From Empedobacter tilapiae (GTDB lineage Bacteria > Bacteroidota > Bacteroidia > Flavobacteriales > Weeksellaceae), in contig NZ_SRPE01000014.1 of the NCBI RefSeq assembly GCF_004785645.1, positions 25,017 to 89,016 on the forward strand: 64,000 nt of DNA. Reading direction: 5' to 3'. The position numbers and the translations under genes are program-made. Position 1 is the first letter of the stretch. Every line of letters begins with the position of its first letter. Below, one piece after another: positions 52,645 through 61,820 of this stretch. The notes beneath the pieces were generated by a model, which saw nothing but the letters and a program-made list of their open reading frames with translations, had not been told where the DNA came from and did no database searches.

Positions 52645-53188
52645 ATTTATAGAATCGATTAAAACTCTAAAAAAATGGATTTCTAAAAACGAAGTTATTG
52701 TCAAAAATAAAAGGTGGATAAACGGAAAAGAAATCGTTGAAATTGAAAATATAAAATTTATAACACAAACTTTATCTTCTGAAGAAATAGAAGTTATAAA
52801 AGCATTTACAAATCATTTGCTTCCTAATACATATTATCATTTCTTGACAGAAATAGGTAGTGGACAGTGTTTTGTTGGAGAATATTTTTCAAGTTTCGAA
52901 CTATACAACTTTGCTGAATTAAAAGAAAATAATCAACTTTTTCAGCAAGAAATCAAAGATTACGAAAAACCTGTAAATGAACAATTTATGATTATAGGCA
53001 TTCATTGTTCTATGGGTGATTGGATGGGATTTTGTACTTCTAAAACTGATGAAAAGAATTTCGATGTCTATTGTCATGAATACCCGATAGATGAGTATAT
53101 TGAAATATCAAACGAACTGAATTCGTGGCGCTCATTTGAAGAATGGATCATCAGAGTAGTGGAAACAAAAGGAAAAGAAACTTTGTAA
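52634..53188 (+). CDS. SMI1/KNR4-family immunity-like protein
   Basis: 184 residues with the SMI1/KNR4 pattern: SSEEIEVIKAFTNHLLPNTY, YHFLTEIGSGQCFVGEYFSS, and FMIIGIHCSMGDWMGFCTSK ending in SWRSFEEWIIRVVE. Family members neutralise toxins of contact-dependent systems. It is coupled to the lipoprotein gene upstream by an overlap. Confidence 0.75.
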   Translation: MNTRFIESIKTLKKWISKNEVIVKNKRWINGKEIVEIENIKFITQTLSSEEIEVIKAFTNHLLPNTYYHFLTEIGSGQCFVGEYFSSFELYNFAELKENNQLFQQEIKDYEKPVNEQFMIIGIHCSMGDWMGFCTSKTDEKNFDVYCHEYPIDEYIEISNELNSWRSFEEWIIRVVETKGKETL

Positions 53189-53194
53189 GAAAAA

Positions 53195-53222
53195 AGCCAA
53201 ACTTCCATAGAAATTTGGCTAA
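53195..53222 (+). terminator. Hairpin after the SMI1 gene
   Basis: Arms agccaaa and tttggct with a 12-base loop, preceded by an A run. It is convergent to the lipoate ligase gene and may end both transcripts. Confidence 0.55.
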
Positions 53223-53227
53223 TAATT

Positions 53228-54214
53228 TTATCGAAATAATTCTAAGATTTCGTCTACTGTAACTTTTCCAAAATAGTCCGTCACATCAATAGAATTCAAA
53301 ACTTTTGCAATTTCCTCTTCATTGTGTTTTATACCAATTAGCTTATTTTCTAATGCTTCAATCAGTTCTGAAGCGAAAAAATCGCCAAATATTTTAGCTT
53401 TTTCAATTGTTCCGCCTCGCTCTACATCTAAGTGAACTTCGATAAAACCTGCCGGAATTTTCTTCGCATTTTTGAAATTATATTTTGGTGAAAAACCAAA
53501 ATTCCAATCCCATGTTTGGTATTTTTCTTCAATTAATTTCGCAACACCATTCAAATCTTCGGTTGTTAAATGATAAATTGTTGCTCCTTCATTTGTTTCT
53601 AACATTTCATCAATCAACAAAGCTTTCAATTCATCCGTCGTCATTTCATTTGGAAAATATTCAATCAAATTAATCACGCGTGCACGATTAGATTTTATGG
53701 CTTTATCCACATATTTTAAGGGATTAATTTTTAACGCATTGCCTAAAACAGACATATCCGAATTAAAAAGGATCGTTCCGTGCTGAATCATTTTCCCATT
53801 ACGAGCCAATTTCGCATTTCCACTAAACTTTTTACCATCAACCAACAAATCGTTTCTTCCCTCCAATTTTGCAGGAACATTCAAACCGTTTAATAATTTG
53901 ACAACAGGTTCTGTAAAAGTCGAAAAATCCATAAAATCATTCTGTCCCAATAACGTATGGAAAGAAAAATTTAGGTTCCCTAAATCGTGATAAACAGCTC
54001 CACCACCCGACATGCGACGAACAACTTTTATATTATTCTCAGTCACATAATCCAAGTTAATTTCGGCCAATGTATTCTGAAATTTCCCGACAATAATCGA
54101 CGGAGCATTGATATACAACAAAAAAATATCTTCAGTTGGATAATGGTACAATAAATATTCTTCTAAAGCTATATTGAAATACGCATCGTGAGATGGCGAA
54201 TCGATGATAATCAT
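53228..54214 (-). CDS. Lipoate-protein ligase
   Basis: 328 residues with the LplA pattern: LDYVTENNIKVVRRMSGGGA and VYHDLGNLNFSF (substrate pocket), GRNDLLVDGKKFSGNAKLAR, then MIQHGTILFNSDMSVLGNAL. The C-terminal accessory domain is present (about 240-328). It activates lipoate with ATP and transfers it to lipoyl domains of dehydrogenase complexes. The gene stands alone between two hairpins. Confidence 0.93.
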   Translation of the reverse strand: MIIIDSPSHDAYFNIALEEYLLYHYPTEDIFLLYINAPSIIVGKFQNTLAEINLDYVTENNIKVVRRMSGGGAVYHDLGNLNFSFHTLLGQNDFMDFSTFTEPVVKLLNGLNVPAKLEGRNDLLVDGKKFSGNAKLARNGKMIQHGTILFNSDMSVLGNALKINPLKYVDKAIKSNRARVINLIEYFPNEMTTDELKALLIDEMLETNEGATIYHLTTEDLNGVAKLIEEKYQTWDWNFGFSPKYNFKNAKKIPAGFIEVHLDVERGGTIEKAKIFGDFFASELIEALENKLIGIKHNEEEIAKVLNSIDVTDYFGKVTVDEILELFR

Positions 54215-54260
54215 ATAAATTATTTTTGTAAAGTTAGGAAGAAATTTATGGAATCAAAAA

Positions 54261-54288
54261 GAGACAACTTTCCTAAGAAAGTTGTCTC
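54261..54288. terminator. Perfect hairpin upstream of the ligase and after the receptor
   Basis: Arms gagacaactttc and gaaagttgtctc with a CTAA loop. On the minus strand it follows the TonB receptor gene, so it probably ends that transcript. Confidence 0.7.
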
Positions 54289-54339
54289 CCGCATTTATAA
54301 TATAAACTATTAAAGAGAATGTTAAATGTTTGTCATCAT

Positions 54340-56199
54340 CTAAATTCCTGTAAATTTGACACCTAAACTCATCCAAGTTGTTGGCAACGGAATTGCTCCA
54401 GCTTCGTTGTATGTTGTGTTAAAAATGTTTTGTGCATCAAAATAAATACTCAAATTATTTTTGAATGAATGATTAATTCTTGCATCGGTAATCCAATAAG
54501 ATTTATACGATTGACGTGTATTGTAACGATTCGCAATACTTAAAGTAGTTTTTCCGATTGTATAATCTATTGTATTGATTAACTGATGTTTTAAACTTTC
54601 TATTTTATATTTAGAATTGTATTGATCATCCACATTTTTAAACTCAGGATCAAGATAAGAATAGCTCAAAGAAAACTTTAAATTTTGATTCGCAGAAAGA
54701 TTTGCTAAATATGAAACCTTCGTATTAAATCCGTGTGTTTTCAAATCTCCAAAGTTTTGTGCTTGCCAAGGCTCGCTTGAAGTTAAACGTACCCAATCGA
54801 TAAAATCTGTAATCGAACGATAAAAATAATAGGTATTAAACGTCCAATTTTTCTTACTGTATTTAAATCCAATTTCTGTTTGAAATGCCTTTTCAGATTC
54901 AACATTTGCATTCCCAATATTTCCTGGTCGCTGATCTAAATATAAATCTGTAAACGAAGGAATTCGCTGACTTGTACCTGCATTAACCATTAATTTTAAG
55001 TTCGAATTTACTGCATAACTCGCATCAATTCCTGGAAATGCTTGCCAACCATATTGCGAATTATAATTAACATATGTTCCGACATTTACATTCAATTTTG
55101 GTGTAATATCCGTTTTATATTCCGCATAAAATCCAACATTATCGCGTGTATGATTTTTGATACTAGTTGATGAAATTTGCTCATTTCGGTATTCAACTCC
55201 TACTCCAATTTGACCTTTATTCAATTGATACGTCGAATTTACTTCTCCCGAAATAGAATTTGAATAATGCAAAGAACGTGCTTTACTCAAATCATTTTTA
55301 TAATAGCGATAATCATCAAAATTGTAACGATAACTCACTCGTGGTGCTAATGAAATTCGATCCGATAATTTATGTTTTGATTGAATATTAACTAACGTTG
55401 TTTCTACCAATTCTTTCGAATTTTTATCACCCGGTGAAGCATAAAAACCATTTGCTCCAAATCCATTTTTCACATAACCATACGAAGCAACTAAACTATT
55501 GGCATCATCAAACTGAAAGTTCCCTTGATAATACAATTTATTGTTTTCGTATGCCGTATTGTATCGGTATCCATTTCCCAAATCATGGCTCACATACAAC
55601 TGATGTTGATGCGTTTCTTTTGCTAAATTCGCACCAAGTTGCACACCTCTACTTGTGTATGTATCGCCTGTATCTTCGGTATCTTTCTTAAAATTTGTTC
55701 CAAAATAGGTATTCCCATAAACTCCCGTTTTCTTTGGTTGACGCGTTACAATATTAATAACACCTGTCAAACTATTATTTCCATAAACACGAGCAGCTGG
55801 ACCACGAATTACTTCAATTCTATCAATTGCTTCTAGTGGAATTGGAAGATTTAGTGCATTATGAGCTGTTTGATGATCCATAATCTTTACACCATTCAAC
55901 AAAATCAATGTTTGCTCAAAACTTCCTCCATCCATCGAAATATCAGCTTGCGTTCCAAATGGTCCACGTTGACGCAAATCAATTCCAGATGCATACTGCA
56001 ATACATCTTGTAAAGAACGAGCTGGTAATTTGTTAATTTCTGATTTACTTAGTACATAAATGTTTCTATTTTCTTTAGAAAGTGGTGTATTCAAACGGTT
56101 ATCTAAAATAGAAACTTCACCTATTGCAATGGTATCATTCACATTTTGTGCAAAAATACTTTGTGCAACTAAACACAATACCATAGTAATCTTCTTCAT
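54340..56199 (-). CDS. TonB-dependent receptor (BtuB-like)
   Basis: 619 residues: signal peptide (ending SIFAQ), a plug domain (LPARSLQDVLQYASGIDLRQ, then VIRGPAARVYGNNSLTGVIN) and a 22-strand-type barrel ending SLGVKFTGI. The length and plug resemble BtuB/CirA-type receptors, not SusC types. Only about 85 bp separate it from the divergent MocR-type gene, too short for a cobalamin riboswitch. Ligand unknown. Confidence 0.9.
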   Translation of the reverse strand: MKKITMVLCLVAQSIFAQNVNDTIAIGEVSILDNRLNTPLSKENRNIYVLSKSEINKLPARSLQDVLQYASGIDLRQRGPFGTQADISMDGGSFEQTLILLNGVKIMDHQTAHNALNLPIPLEAIDRIEVIRGPAARVYGNNSLTGVINIVTRQPKKTGVYGNTYFGTNFKKDTEDTGDTYTSRGVQLGANLAKETHQHQLYVSHDLGNGYRYNTAYENNKLYYQGNFQFDDANSLVASYGYVKNGFGANGFYASPGDKNSKELVETTLVNIQSKHKLSDRISLAPRVSYRYNFDDYRYYKNDLSKARSLHYSNSISGEVNSTYQLNKGQIGVGVEYRNEQISSTSIKNHTRDNVGFYAEYKTDITPKLNVNVGTYVNYNSQYGWQAFPGIDASYAVNSNLKLMVNAGTSQRIPSFTDLYLDQRPGNIGNANVESEKAFQTEIGFKYSKKNWTFNTYYFYRSITDFIDWVRLTSSEPWQAQNFGDLKTHGFNTKVSYLANLSANQNLKFSLSYSYLDPEFKNVDDQYNSKYKIESLKHQLINTIDYTIGKTTLSIANRYNTRQSYKSYWITDARINHSFKNNLSIYFDAQNIFNTTYNEAGAIPLPTTWMSLGVKFTGI

Positions 56200-56285
56200 T
56201 TTTACTAATTATTTAATTAATTGAGTTAAATCTGATGCGAAAGTAGTACCTTTCCGTCCTACCTAAATATACCAGTTTACAGATA

Positions 56286-57767
56286 ATGAATAGTCCGGCT
56301 GAAATACCATACAAAAGTTTTATTGAAATAGAACGCAATTCAGATACACCAATTTACCTTCAATTAGCGAATCAGCTGTCTAAAGCAATACAATTAGGTT
56401 ATATTCCAAGTGGAACAAAATTAATTGGAACGAGGCAGTTAAGTGATATTTTAACGCTTCATCGCAATACAATTGTCAATAGTTTTCAGGAACTTGAAGC
56501 TCAAGGTTGGATAGAAATTGTTCCAAATAAAGGAAGTTATGTATTGAGTCAATCTTCTCAAAAGTTTCAGAAAACCATTGTTCCAAAGCAATTTTCAATC
56601 AATTTGTATCCTGATAAAACAGGTTTTCAATTTGAAGAATCGATACTTTTGGATAATCCGTACGAAAATTTTAATCAACGCTTATATTTAACTGATGGAA
56701 CAATCGATCATCGGTTAGCAGAATTAAAACTTCCTGCTAAATTATATTCAGCTATTTTAAAACGAAAAACTTCAATTTCAAAAGTAAATCAGTCTAAAAA
56801 TGATTATTTTTTAAAGAATTTAGCCAACTATCTCAATTTAACGAGAGGTTTACATATTTCGAAAGAGAATATTTTGGTGACGAGAAGTTCGGAAATTTCA
56901 CTTTTTTTGATTGCTGAAATCCTACTCAAACAAAATGATGTTGTGGCGGTTGCGAATTTAAGTTATTACAAAAGTAACATGATTTTTCAGACACAATTCA
57001 CTAAAATCAAACAAATAAAAACGGATGGATTTGGAATTGATACCGACGATTTAAGAAAATTATGCGAGCAATTTCCGATACGAATTGTTTATGTTACGCC
57101 GCATCACCACTATCCTACAACGGTTACACTAAGTTCGCAAAGAAGAGTTGAATTACTGCAACTTTCGCAGGAATTTGGGTTTGTAATTGTGGAAGATGAT
57201 TACGATTTTGATTTCCATTACAGCAATCATCCTATTTTACCTTTGGCAAGTTCAGATCAAAATGGAATGGTTGTTTACACGGGAAAATTTGGTCATTATC
57301 TTGCACCAGGTTACCGAATTGGATTTATTGTCGCACCGAAAAATCTAATTATTGAAGCTAAAAAACATTTGTCTATTCTTGATCAGCAAGTTGATCCATT
57401 TATCGAGCAAGTTTTAGGTGAAATGATTAGCGAAGGCGAAATTAATAGAATACTTAAAAAACATCGAAAAACATATCGAGAACGACACGATTATTTTTGT
57501 CAGAAACTGAAAACGGAATTAAATGATTTTATCAGTTTTGCTAGTCCAAATGGAGGTTTAGCAGTTTGGGTTAATTTTAATCAGTCTATAAATTTGATGG
57601 AATTAAAACGAAACTGTGCAAAAAATGAATTGTTTATTCCGCAAACAATTTTATATCAAACCCAACATCAAACTGGAATTCGCCTTGGATTTGCACATCT
57701 AAATTTTGAAGAAATAGATGAAGTAATTTCAATTTTAAAACAAGAAATCACAAAAAAAGCTGAATAA
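56286..57767 (+). CDS. MocR/PdxR-like GntR-aminotransferase regulator
   Basis: 493 residues. A GntR winged helix (about 10-75: DTPIYLQLANQLSKAIQLGY, then TLHRNTIVNSFQELEAQGWI) is joined to a fold-type I PLP aminotransferase domain. Visible there are VTPHHHYPTTVTLS, VIVEDDYDFDFHY and VYTGKFGHYLAPGYRIGF. The usual PLP-binding Lys is the one in GKFGH. MocR proteins sense PLP or amino compounds. Divergent to the TonB receptor, which it may control. Confidence 0.92.
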   Translation: MNSPAEIPYKSFIEIERNSDTPIYLQLANQLSKAIQLGYIPSGTKLIGTRQLSDILTLHRNTIVNSFQELEAQGWIEIVPNKGSYVLSQSSQKFQKTIVPKQFSINLYPDKTGFQFEESILLDNPYENFNQRLYLTDGTIDHRLAELKLPAKLYSAILKRKTSISKVNQSKNDYFLKNLANYLNLTRGLHISKENILVTRSSEISLFLIAEILLKQNDVVAVANLSYYKSNMIFQTQFTKIKQIKTDGFGIDTDDLRKLCEQFPIRIVYVTPHHHYPTTVTLSSQRRVELLQLSQEFGFVIVEDDYDFDFHYSNHPILPLASSDQNGMVVYTGKFGHYLAPGYRIGFIVAPKNLIIEAKKHLSILDQQVDPFIEQVLGEMISEGEINRILKKHRKTYRERHDYFCQKLKTELNDFISFASPNGGLAVWVNFNQSINLMELKRNCAKNELFIPQTILYQTQHQTGIRLGFAHLNFEEIDEVISILKQEITKKAE

Positions 57768-57783
57768 AGTTCAGCTTTTTTTA
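57752..57783. terminator. Bidirectional terminator
   Basis: Arms aaaaaagctgaa and ttcagctttttt with a TAAAG loop, shared by the convergent MocR and DUF4442 genes. The stem includes the MocR stop region. Confidence 0.85.
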
Positions 57784-58236
57784 TTTTTTATCTCTCAACT
57801 TGAATGTCCACGTAAATTGAAATTCTGAAACAATATCTCCTTCCTCGTCTACGCCTCTACTTGTCACATTTAGCGATACTCCTTTCTTCGTTTCGATCGC
57901 TTCTTTTATAACTGCATCTATTTTTTCTCCATCTTCACAGGTAAACACAATTTTACCAACAGCTTTCTTCAAATACTTTGATTGCATTCCCAAAACCAAC
58001 ATCGATATATCTTCACCTGATTTAGAAATCTTAGCATTTGCCATCAAACCAGAAGAAAATTCTGCTGCCATTCCTTGCACTGCCCAAAACATACTTTTGA
58101 ATGGGTTTTGATTAAGGAATCCATATTTTACTCGTGTCGAAACCTTATTTTCTTCCCACGATTCCAAACGTACACCTGCAATCCACGCAATCGGAATTTG
58201 AGTTGTCAATATATTTTTAAAAAGTTCTTTGTTCAT
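57781..58236 (-). CDS. DUF4442 hot-dog-fold (thioesterase-like) protein
   Basis: About 151 residues from the ATG at 58236. A longer frame to 58314 would add an unlikely hydrophobic extension. The DUF4442 pattern is visible in KVSTRVKYGFLNQNPFKSMF, then WAVQGMAAEFSSGLMANAKI. The family has the PaaI/YiiD hot-dog fold. No substrate can be given. It is divergent from the CrtA-like gene. Confidence 0.8.
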   Translation of the reverse strand: MNKELFKNILTTQIPIAWIAGVRLESWEENKVSTRVKYGFLNQNPFKSMFWAVQGMAAEFSSGLMANAKISKSGEDISMLVLGMQSKYLKKAVGKIVFTCEDGEKIDAVIKEAIETKKGVSLNVTSRGVDEEGDIVSEFQFTWTFKLRDKK

Positions 58237-58348
58237 ATTTATTTTTATCAAAAGGGTTAATATAATAAATGTAAATGTTTTATTTGATTTTTTCAAAAAA
58301 GATACACGCTTCAACTTTTATTTCGTAATATTATACTTCAATATTAGT

Positions 58349-59053
58349 ATGACATCACAACCTATCTTCTCCTATCATATAACAAAGCTTAGCTATTTAA
58401 AAGCTTTTAAATTGATGCTATTTCCTTTAAAAAAAAATAAAGGTTTGATACATTCCGAAACGATGTCTGCAATGAAATTAGGTTCACCTATTTTTTCCAA
58501 AACGAGAATTTTCAACCAAACTATCATCGTATTCGCGCAATGGGAAAATGAGACATCACTTGAGAATTTTCTAAAAACCGATTCATATGGAAAACTTTTG
58601 GCTGAAGGTTGGCATATACGATTAAGTTTTTTAAGACAATGGGGAAATATTTCTGGTTTTGATATTCCAATCAAAAACAACGAAGAAACTACGTCGAACA
58701 AATCTATTGTTGCAGTTACAATCGCAAGAATGAAATACACCGAAATCCCTCGTTTTCTACGCTGGGGAAGACCTGTTGAGAAATTAGTTCGAGATCATGA
58801 TGGTACTACACTTTCTTTGGCATCTATTCGATATCCAAATATTATTTCCACGTTTTCTATCTGGAAATCGCAATTAGAAATGACAAATATGGTAAATGGA
58901 CATAGTAATATGCCAGACCCAAAAAGACATGCTAATGCAATGATAGAACGCAATCGAAAAAATTTTCACTTTGAATTTACAACACTTCGTTTCAAACCCA
59001 TTTCAGAGCATGGACAATGGAATAATTGTGATTCTTTTCTTCCTAAAAAATGA
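58349..59053 (+). CDS. Spheroidene monooxygenase (CrtA)-like protein
   Basis: About 234 residues from the ATG at 58349. The upstream part of the open frame (from 58229) lies in the divergent promoter region. The pattern of FSYHITKLSYLKAFKLMLFP, TIIVFAQWENETSLENFLKT, and EGWHIRLSFLRQWGNISGF, followed by a repeat-like second half, matches the dimeric alpha/beta barrel group that includes CrtA. No carotenoid genes are near, so the activity is uncertain. Confidence 0.55.
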   Translation: MTSQPIFSYHITKLSYLKAFKLMLFPLKKNKGLIHSETMSAMKLGSPIFSKTRIFNQTIIVFAQWENETSLENFLKTDSYGKLLAEGWHIRLSFLRQWGNISGFDIPIKNNEETTSNKSIVAVTIARMKYTEIPRFLRWGRPVEKLVRDHDGTTLSLASIRYPNIISTFSIWKSQLEMTNMVNGHSNMPDPKRHANAMIERNRKNFHFEFTTLRFKPISEHGQWNNCDSFLPKK

Positions 59054-59061
59054 AAATATAG

Positions 59062-59916
59062 ATGAATTTTGCTTTTACAACACAAAAATTTCAGGATTGG
59101 TTTACTCAACAATGGGTTATTCTTTGGGGAAGAAAAATTAATCCAACAGATTATCCGTGGCTAATTGCTCCTTTCGGAGAATTGAATGGAATTGGTGAAG
59201 AATTTATTTATCAATTGGCTGAAAAAGAGAATTTAATTGTAATTCGAAATTCTACTTCAAAAGGATTATTAAATTCAATTAATGAATTAAATCTAACAGA
59301 TAACCAACTAGAAAATTTATCTAAAAAAGTAATCGATTTCTACGAATGTACAGCAAACTATAATTTAGAATTTAACGTAAAGTGGAATTCTTTTTTTACT
59401 TTTTTCGGCTATTTAGTTAACCAATTATTTAGCCAACGAATTAACCAATTGAATATTCCGACAAAAAACATTACACAATCCGAAGATTTAGAAAGTGAAA
59501 TTATCACGCTAAATAATCAAAATAATGAAGTGAAATATACTATTTGGTTAAGGAAATTTAAAACTTCAGGAAAAGTTATTTATTCGGGGATTTATGGTAC
59601 TTGTATACTTCCATCTAATAGAACATGTATCAAAGCTGTTTTTCCTTTACCCAAAGGTAATGCAACTGTTATTATGAAAGCTAGCGTTGGAAATAAAAAA
59701 GAATTGATTTTAGATTCTAGTGGAAAAAAATTTGGAGACACTGGTTTTTATTTTTTATTAAATGATGCTAAATATAATTATTGGGCACAATTTATTTCGT
59801 CATTTACAGATCAGTTAATTATAAAAGAGAAGGAAAATAATTTACAAGCTATACAAACACTTAAACTTTGGAATTTTAACGTATCTCAATTTACTTACTA
59901 TATTCAGAAAAAATAA
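59062..59916 (+). CDS. Hypothetical protein
   Basis: 284 residues with no signal peptide. It starts MNFAFTTQKFQDWFTQQWVI and has mixed alpha/beta composition. There is a central segment EFNVKWNSFFTFFGYLVNQL and a beta-rich second half. I do not recognise the family. It is 8 bp downstream of the CrtA-like gene, so the two are probably co-transcribed and may act together. Confidence 0.65.
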   Translation: MNFAFTTQKFQDWFTQQWVILWGRKINPTDYPWLIAPFGELNGIGEEFIYQLAEKENLIVIRNSTSKGLLNSINELNLTDNQLENLSKKVIDFYECTANYNLEFNVKWNSFFTFFGYLVNQLFSQRINQLNIPTKNITQSEDLESEIITLNNQNNEVKYTIWLRKFKTSGKVIYSGIYGTCILPSNRTCIKAVFPLPKGNATVIMKASVGNKKELILDSSGKKFGDTGFYFLLNDAKYNYWAQFISSFTDQLIIKEKENNLQAIQTLKLWNFNVSQFTYYIQKK

Positions 59917-59974
59917 GAAGTTATTATATCAGAAAAGCTTAAAATCTAATTTAAAAAACATATTTGAAATATAC

Positions 59975-60347
59975 TCAAAATGATTATGATTTATTAGAGA
60001 TTTATTGGACTGAAATAGAAAATATGATAACCGAGCTGTATGAAGTAAAAACAATATTAAAGATTTTGATACTATTCTATTTTCAGTTTTCTATCATGAT
60101 ATAATTTATAAATCAACTGCAAAAGATAACGAAGAAAAAGGTGCAAAAATTACCCCAAGAGAGATTATGTGAAATTGAATTATCTGAAAATCAATTATCT
60201 CAAGTTTTCAATCAAATTATTGCTACAAAAAATCATAGATCAACAGATTTAGATACAAATTATCTACTAGATGTAGATTTGAGTATTCTTGGTAAAAGCT
60301 GGAAATTAACCGAAAATACTACCACTTATTCAACCAACAATTTCTAA
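59975..60347 (+). pseudogene. Decayed HD-domain hydrolase gene
   Basis: Pieces in different frames read as DYDLLEIYWTEIENMITELY, then DTILFSVFYHDIIYKSTAKD with NEEKGAK, then STDLDTNYLLDVDLSILGKS. These match successive motifs of predicted HD-superfamily metal-dependent hydrolases: the YHD-IY pair, NEE, and the D-LLD-DL-ILG block. At least two frameshifts are needed to connect them, and the end after 60347 is scrambled. The gene is clearly dead. Confidence 0.7.
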
Positions 60348-60686
60348 AATTGGTGAAAAAATAATTTATCAAGAAATTCAACCAACAAAAAAAGAAATCG
60401 ATAATAGTAAACTCTAATTTGATGTTAGATCTTATGATCAAGCACATTTTATCAATAACTTTAAAGGATTTTATGAAGTAACACCCCCTAAATCATTCTC
60501 TTAATTTTATCCGATTTTTACAATTTAAATGAAATTCTTGATTCTAGATTTGCATAACGAAATTGTAAACAATCAAAAACATTATTATTAATCGTATTTA
60601 TATTTCTCTTTGGAATTTCAAATGCACAAAAGACAAACAATATGAAACTTTACGCAGGTATTATTACTGAAAAAATTAACAACTAG

Positions 60687-60719
60687 AAAGAAGGTTGAAT
60701 AGAACTTTCAACCTTCTTT
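60687..60719 (+). terminator. Terminator after the VOC-like fragment
   Basis: Arms aaagaaggttgaa and ttcaaccttcttt with a seven-base loop. Its survival behind a truncated gene supports the view that the VOC gene was deleted internally. Confidence 0.75.
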
Positions 60720-60918
60720 CTTAAAGTCAAATAACGTTTATTAAACTGTACTATCCGCGATAGCTTAGAACAAAATGGATAAATAGAAAAAGAATTGAAA
60801 GATAAAAAAATATAGGTAACATACGTAACTGTTATACAACTCAAATTTGGTATAAAAACACAAAATAGTATAAATAGTAATCTCTTTAAAAGTGATATTT
60901 ATAGAGATTTTTTATAGA

Positions 60919-60933
60919 TACGTGAAACCGTAA
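60919..60933. repeat. TTACGGTTTCACGTAA motif, near copy (reverse)
   Basis: tacgtgaaaccgtaa is the reverse complement of the motif lacking one end base. With flanks, 21 nt (aataaattacggtttcacgta) are shared with the copy at 14677-14697. Confidence 0.7.
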
Positions 60934-61073
60934 TTTATTGTTAAGTAGTTATTATTGTATATTTGAGTATAATTGCTACGAAAATAGGATATAAGATATT
61001 TTTCACGAAACTTTTGTATTGATTATTTCTTAAAAAATAATGTTATATGATATAATTTTCTAAGCTGCTAAAA

Positions 61074-61547
61074 ATGAATCTCGAAAGTATGAAGCCAAAA
61101 ATAATGTACATTGAAAATAAATCTGAAGGGCATAGTGGCTCAGCTTGGATTGGTTACGCAGAATTTTCAAAATCCAGACAAACAGTTTATTTTGATAACA
61201 AAGCTCTTAAGAAACTCAGAACAGCAGGTATCAGTGGAAATCATTTTGACATAGAAACTGGTGAAGAATATTGGGTTTCTGGGGTAAAAAAAAATGGTAA
61301 AAATAGACATAAGTATGGTGGTGGAATTATTATGATTGATAATGATTGTGTAAATGAATATTTAGATATTATAAATTCAAAAAACATTGACAAAAGAAAA
61401 TATACTATCGTTAAAATCGCTAAAACTGATAAAAGTAGATTTAAACAAATAGAAAATTCTATTTTAGAAAGTAAAGAATTAGAGTATTTAGCTTGGGATA
61501 GAAAAAAAAATGTAACTCTTAATAAATCTACATCATATAATAACTAA
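61074..61547 (+). CDS. Hypothetical protein
   Basis: 157 residues; a start five codons later (61089, MKPKIMYIENKSEGHSG) is equally plausible. Conserved-looking blocks are GSAWIGYAEFSKSRQTVYFD, KLRTAGISGNHFDIETGEEY and KYGGGIIMIDND. From memory this is a common orphan gene in Bacteroidetes accessory regions, with no known function. Its stop lies inside an element that recurs after the YdeI-like gene at 63.7 kb. Confidence 0.75.
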   Translation: MNLESMKPKIMYIENKSEGHSGSAWIGYAEFSKSRQTVYFDNKALKKLRTAGISGNHFDIETGEEYWVSGVKKNGKNRHKYGGGIIMIDNDCVNEYLDIINSKNIDKRKYTIVKIAKTDKSRFKQIENSILESKELEYLAWDRKKNVTLNKSTSYNN

Positions 61548-61575
61548 GCTTTCGTCTTGCTCATAGAGTTAGAAA
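61541..61575 (+). repeat. Gene-end element, copy 1
   Basis: taactaagctttcgtcttgc overlaps the stop codon of the preceding gene and is followed by a small hairpin gctc-ata-gagt. The matching copy at 63711 has gccc-gga-gggc in the same place. The stem is kept while its bases changed. Confidence 0.65.
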
Positions 61576-61650
61576 TGTATTGCAAATTATTGAAAATAAA
61601 AACTAAAATATAGAACCTCGCTAAATATTTTTAAACAAGATTTTCAGCTT

Positions 61651-61666
61651 TTACGTAAAACCGTAA
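61651..61666. repeat. TTACGGTTTCACGTAA motif, near copy (reverse)
   Basis: ttacgtaaaaccgtaa differs from the reverse complement of the motif at one base. It lies 155 bp before the WYL regulator start. Confidence 0.6.
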
Positions 61667-61820
61667 TTTGTAATGGAGGTTTTTATATATTTGGTAGATA
61701 CTTTTGTGAGCTATCGATAAGTTTTTCTACGATACTGAATATTATATTTACTTCTATAAAAACAATGTCAGCTACAAGCCTAAAATAACTCTACCAAATA
61801 GAACATTCTAATACAAAAAA

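Larger units (their letters stand above)
60348..61073. other. Gene-free stretch with gene remnants
   Basis: Besides the tail of the HD remnant, a fragment near 60575-60684 reads as a leader plus KTNNMKLYAGIITEKINN. The second part looks like the start of a VOC/glyoxalase-type protein (MKLYAGIITEK), cut off by a stop. A strong terminator at 60687-60719 follows directly. The TTACGGTTTCACGTAA motif is present in near-exact form at 60919-60933. Confidence 0.55.

Noticed and set aside
56200..56285. Cobalamin riboswitch before the BtuB-like receptor
   Set aside because: The whole divergent gap is 86 bp and has no B12-box-like sequence.
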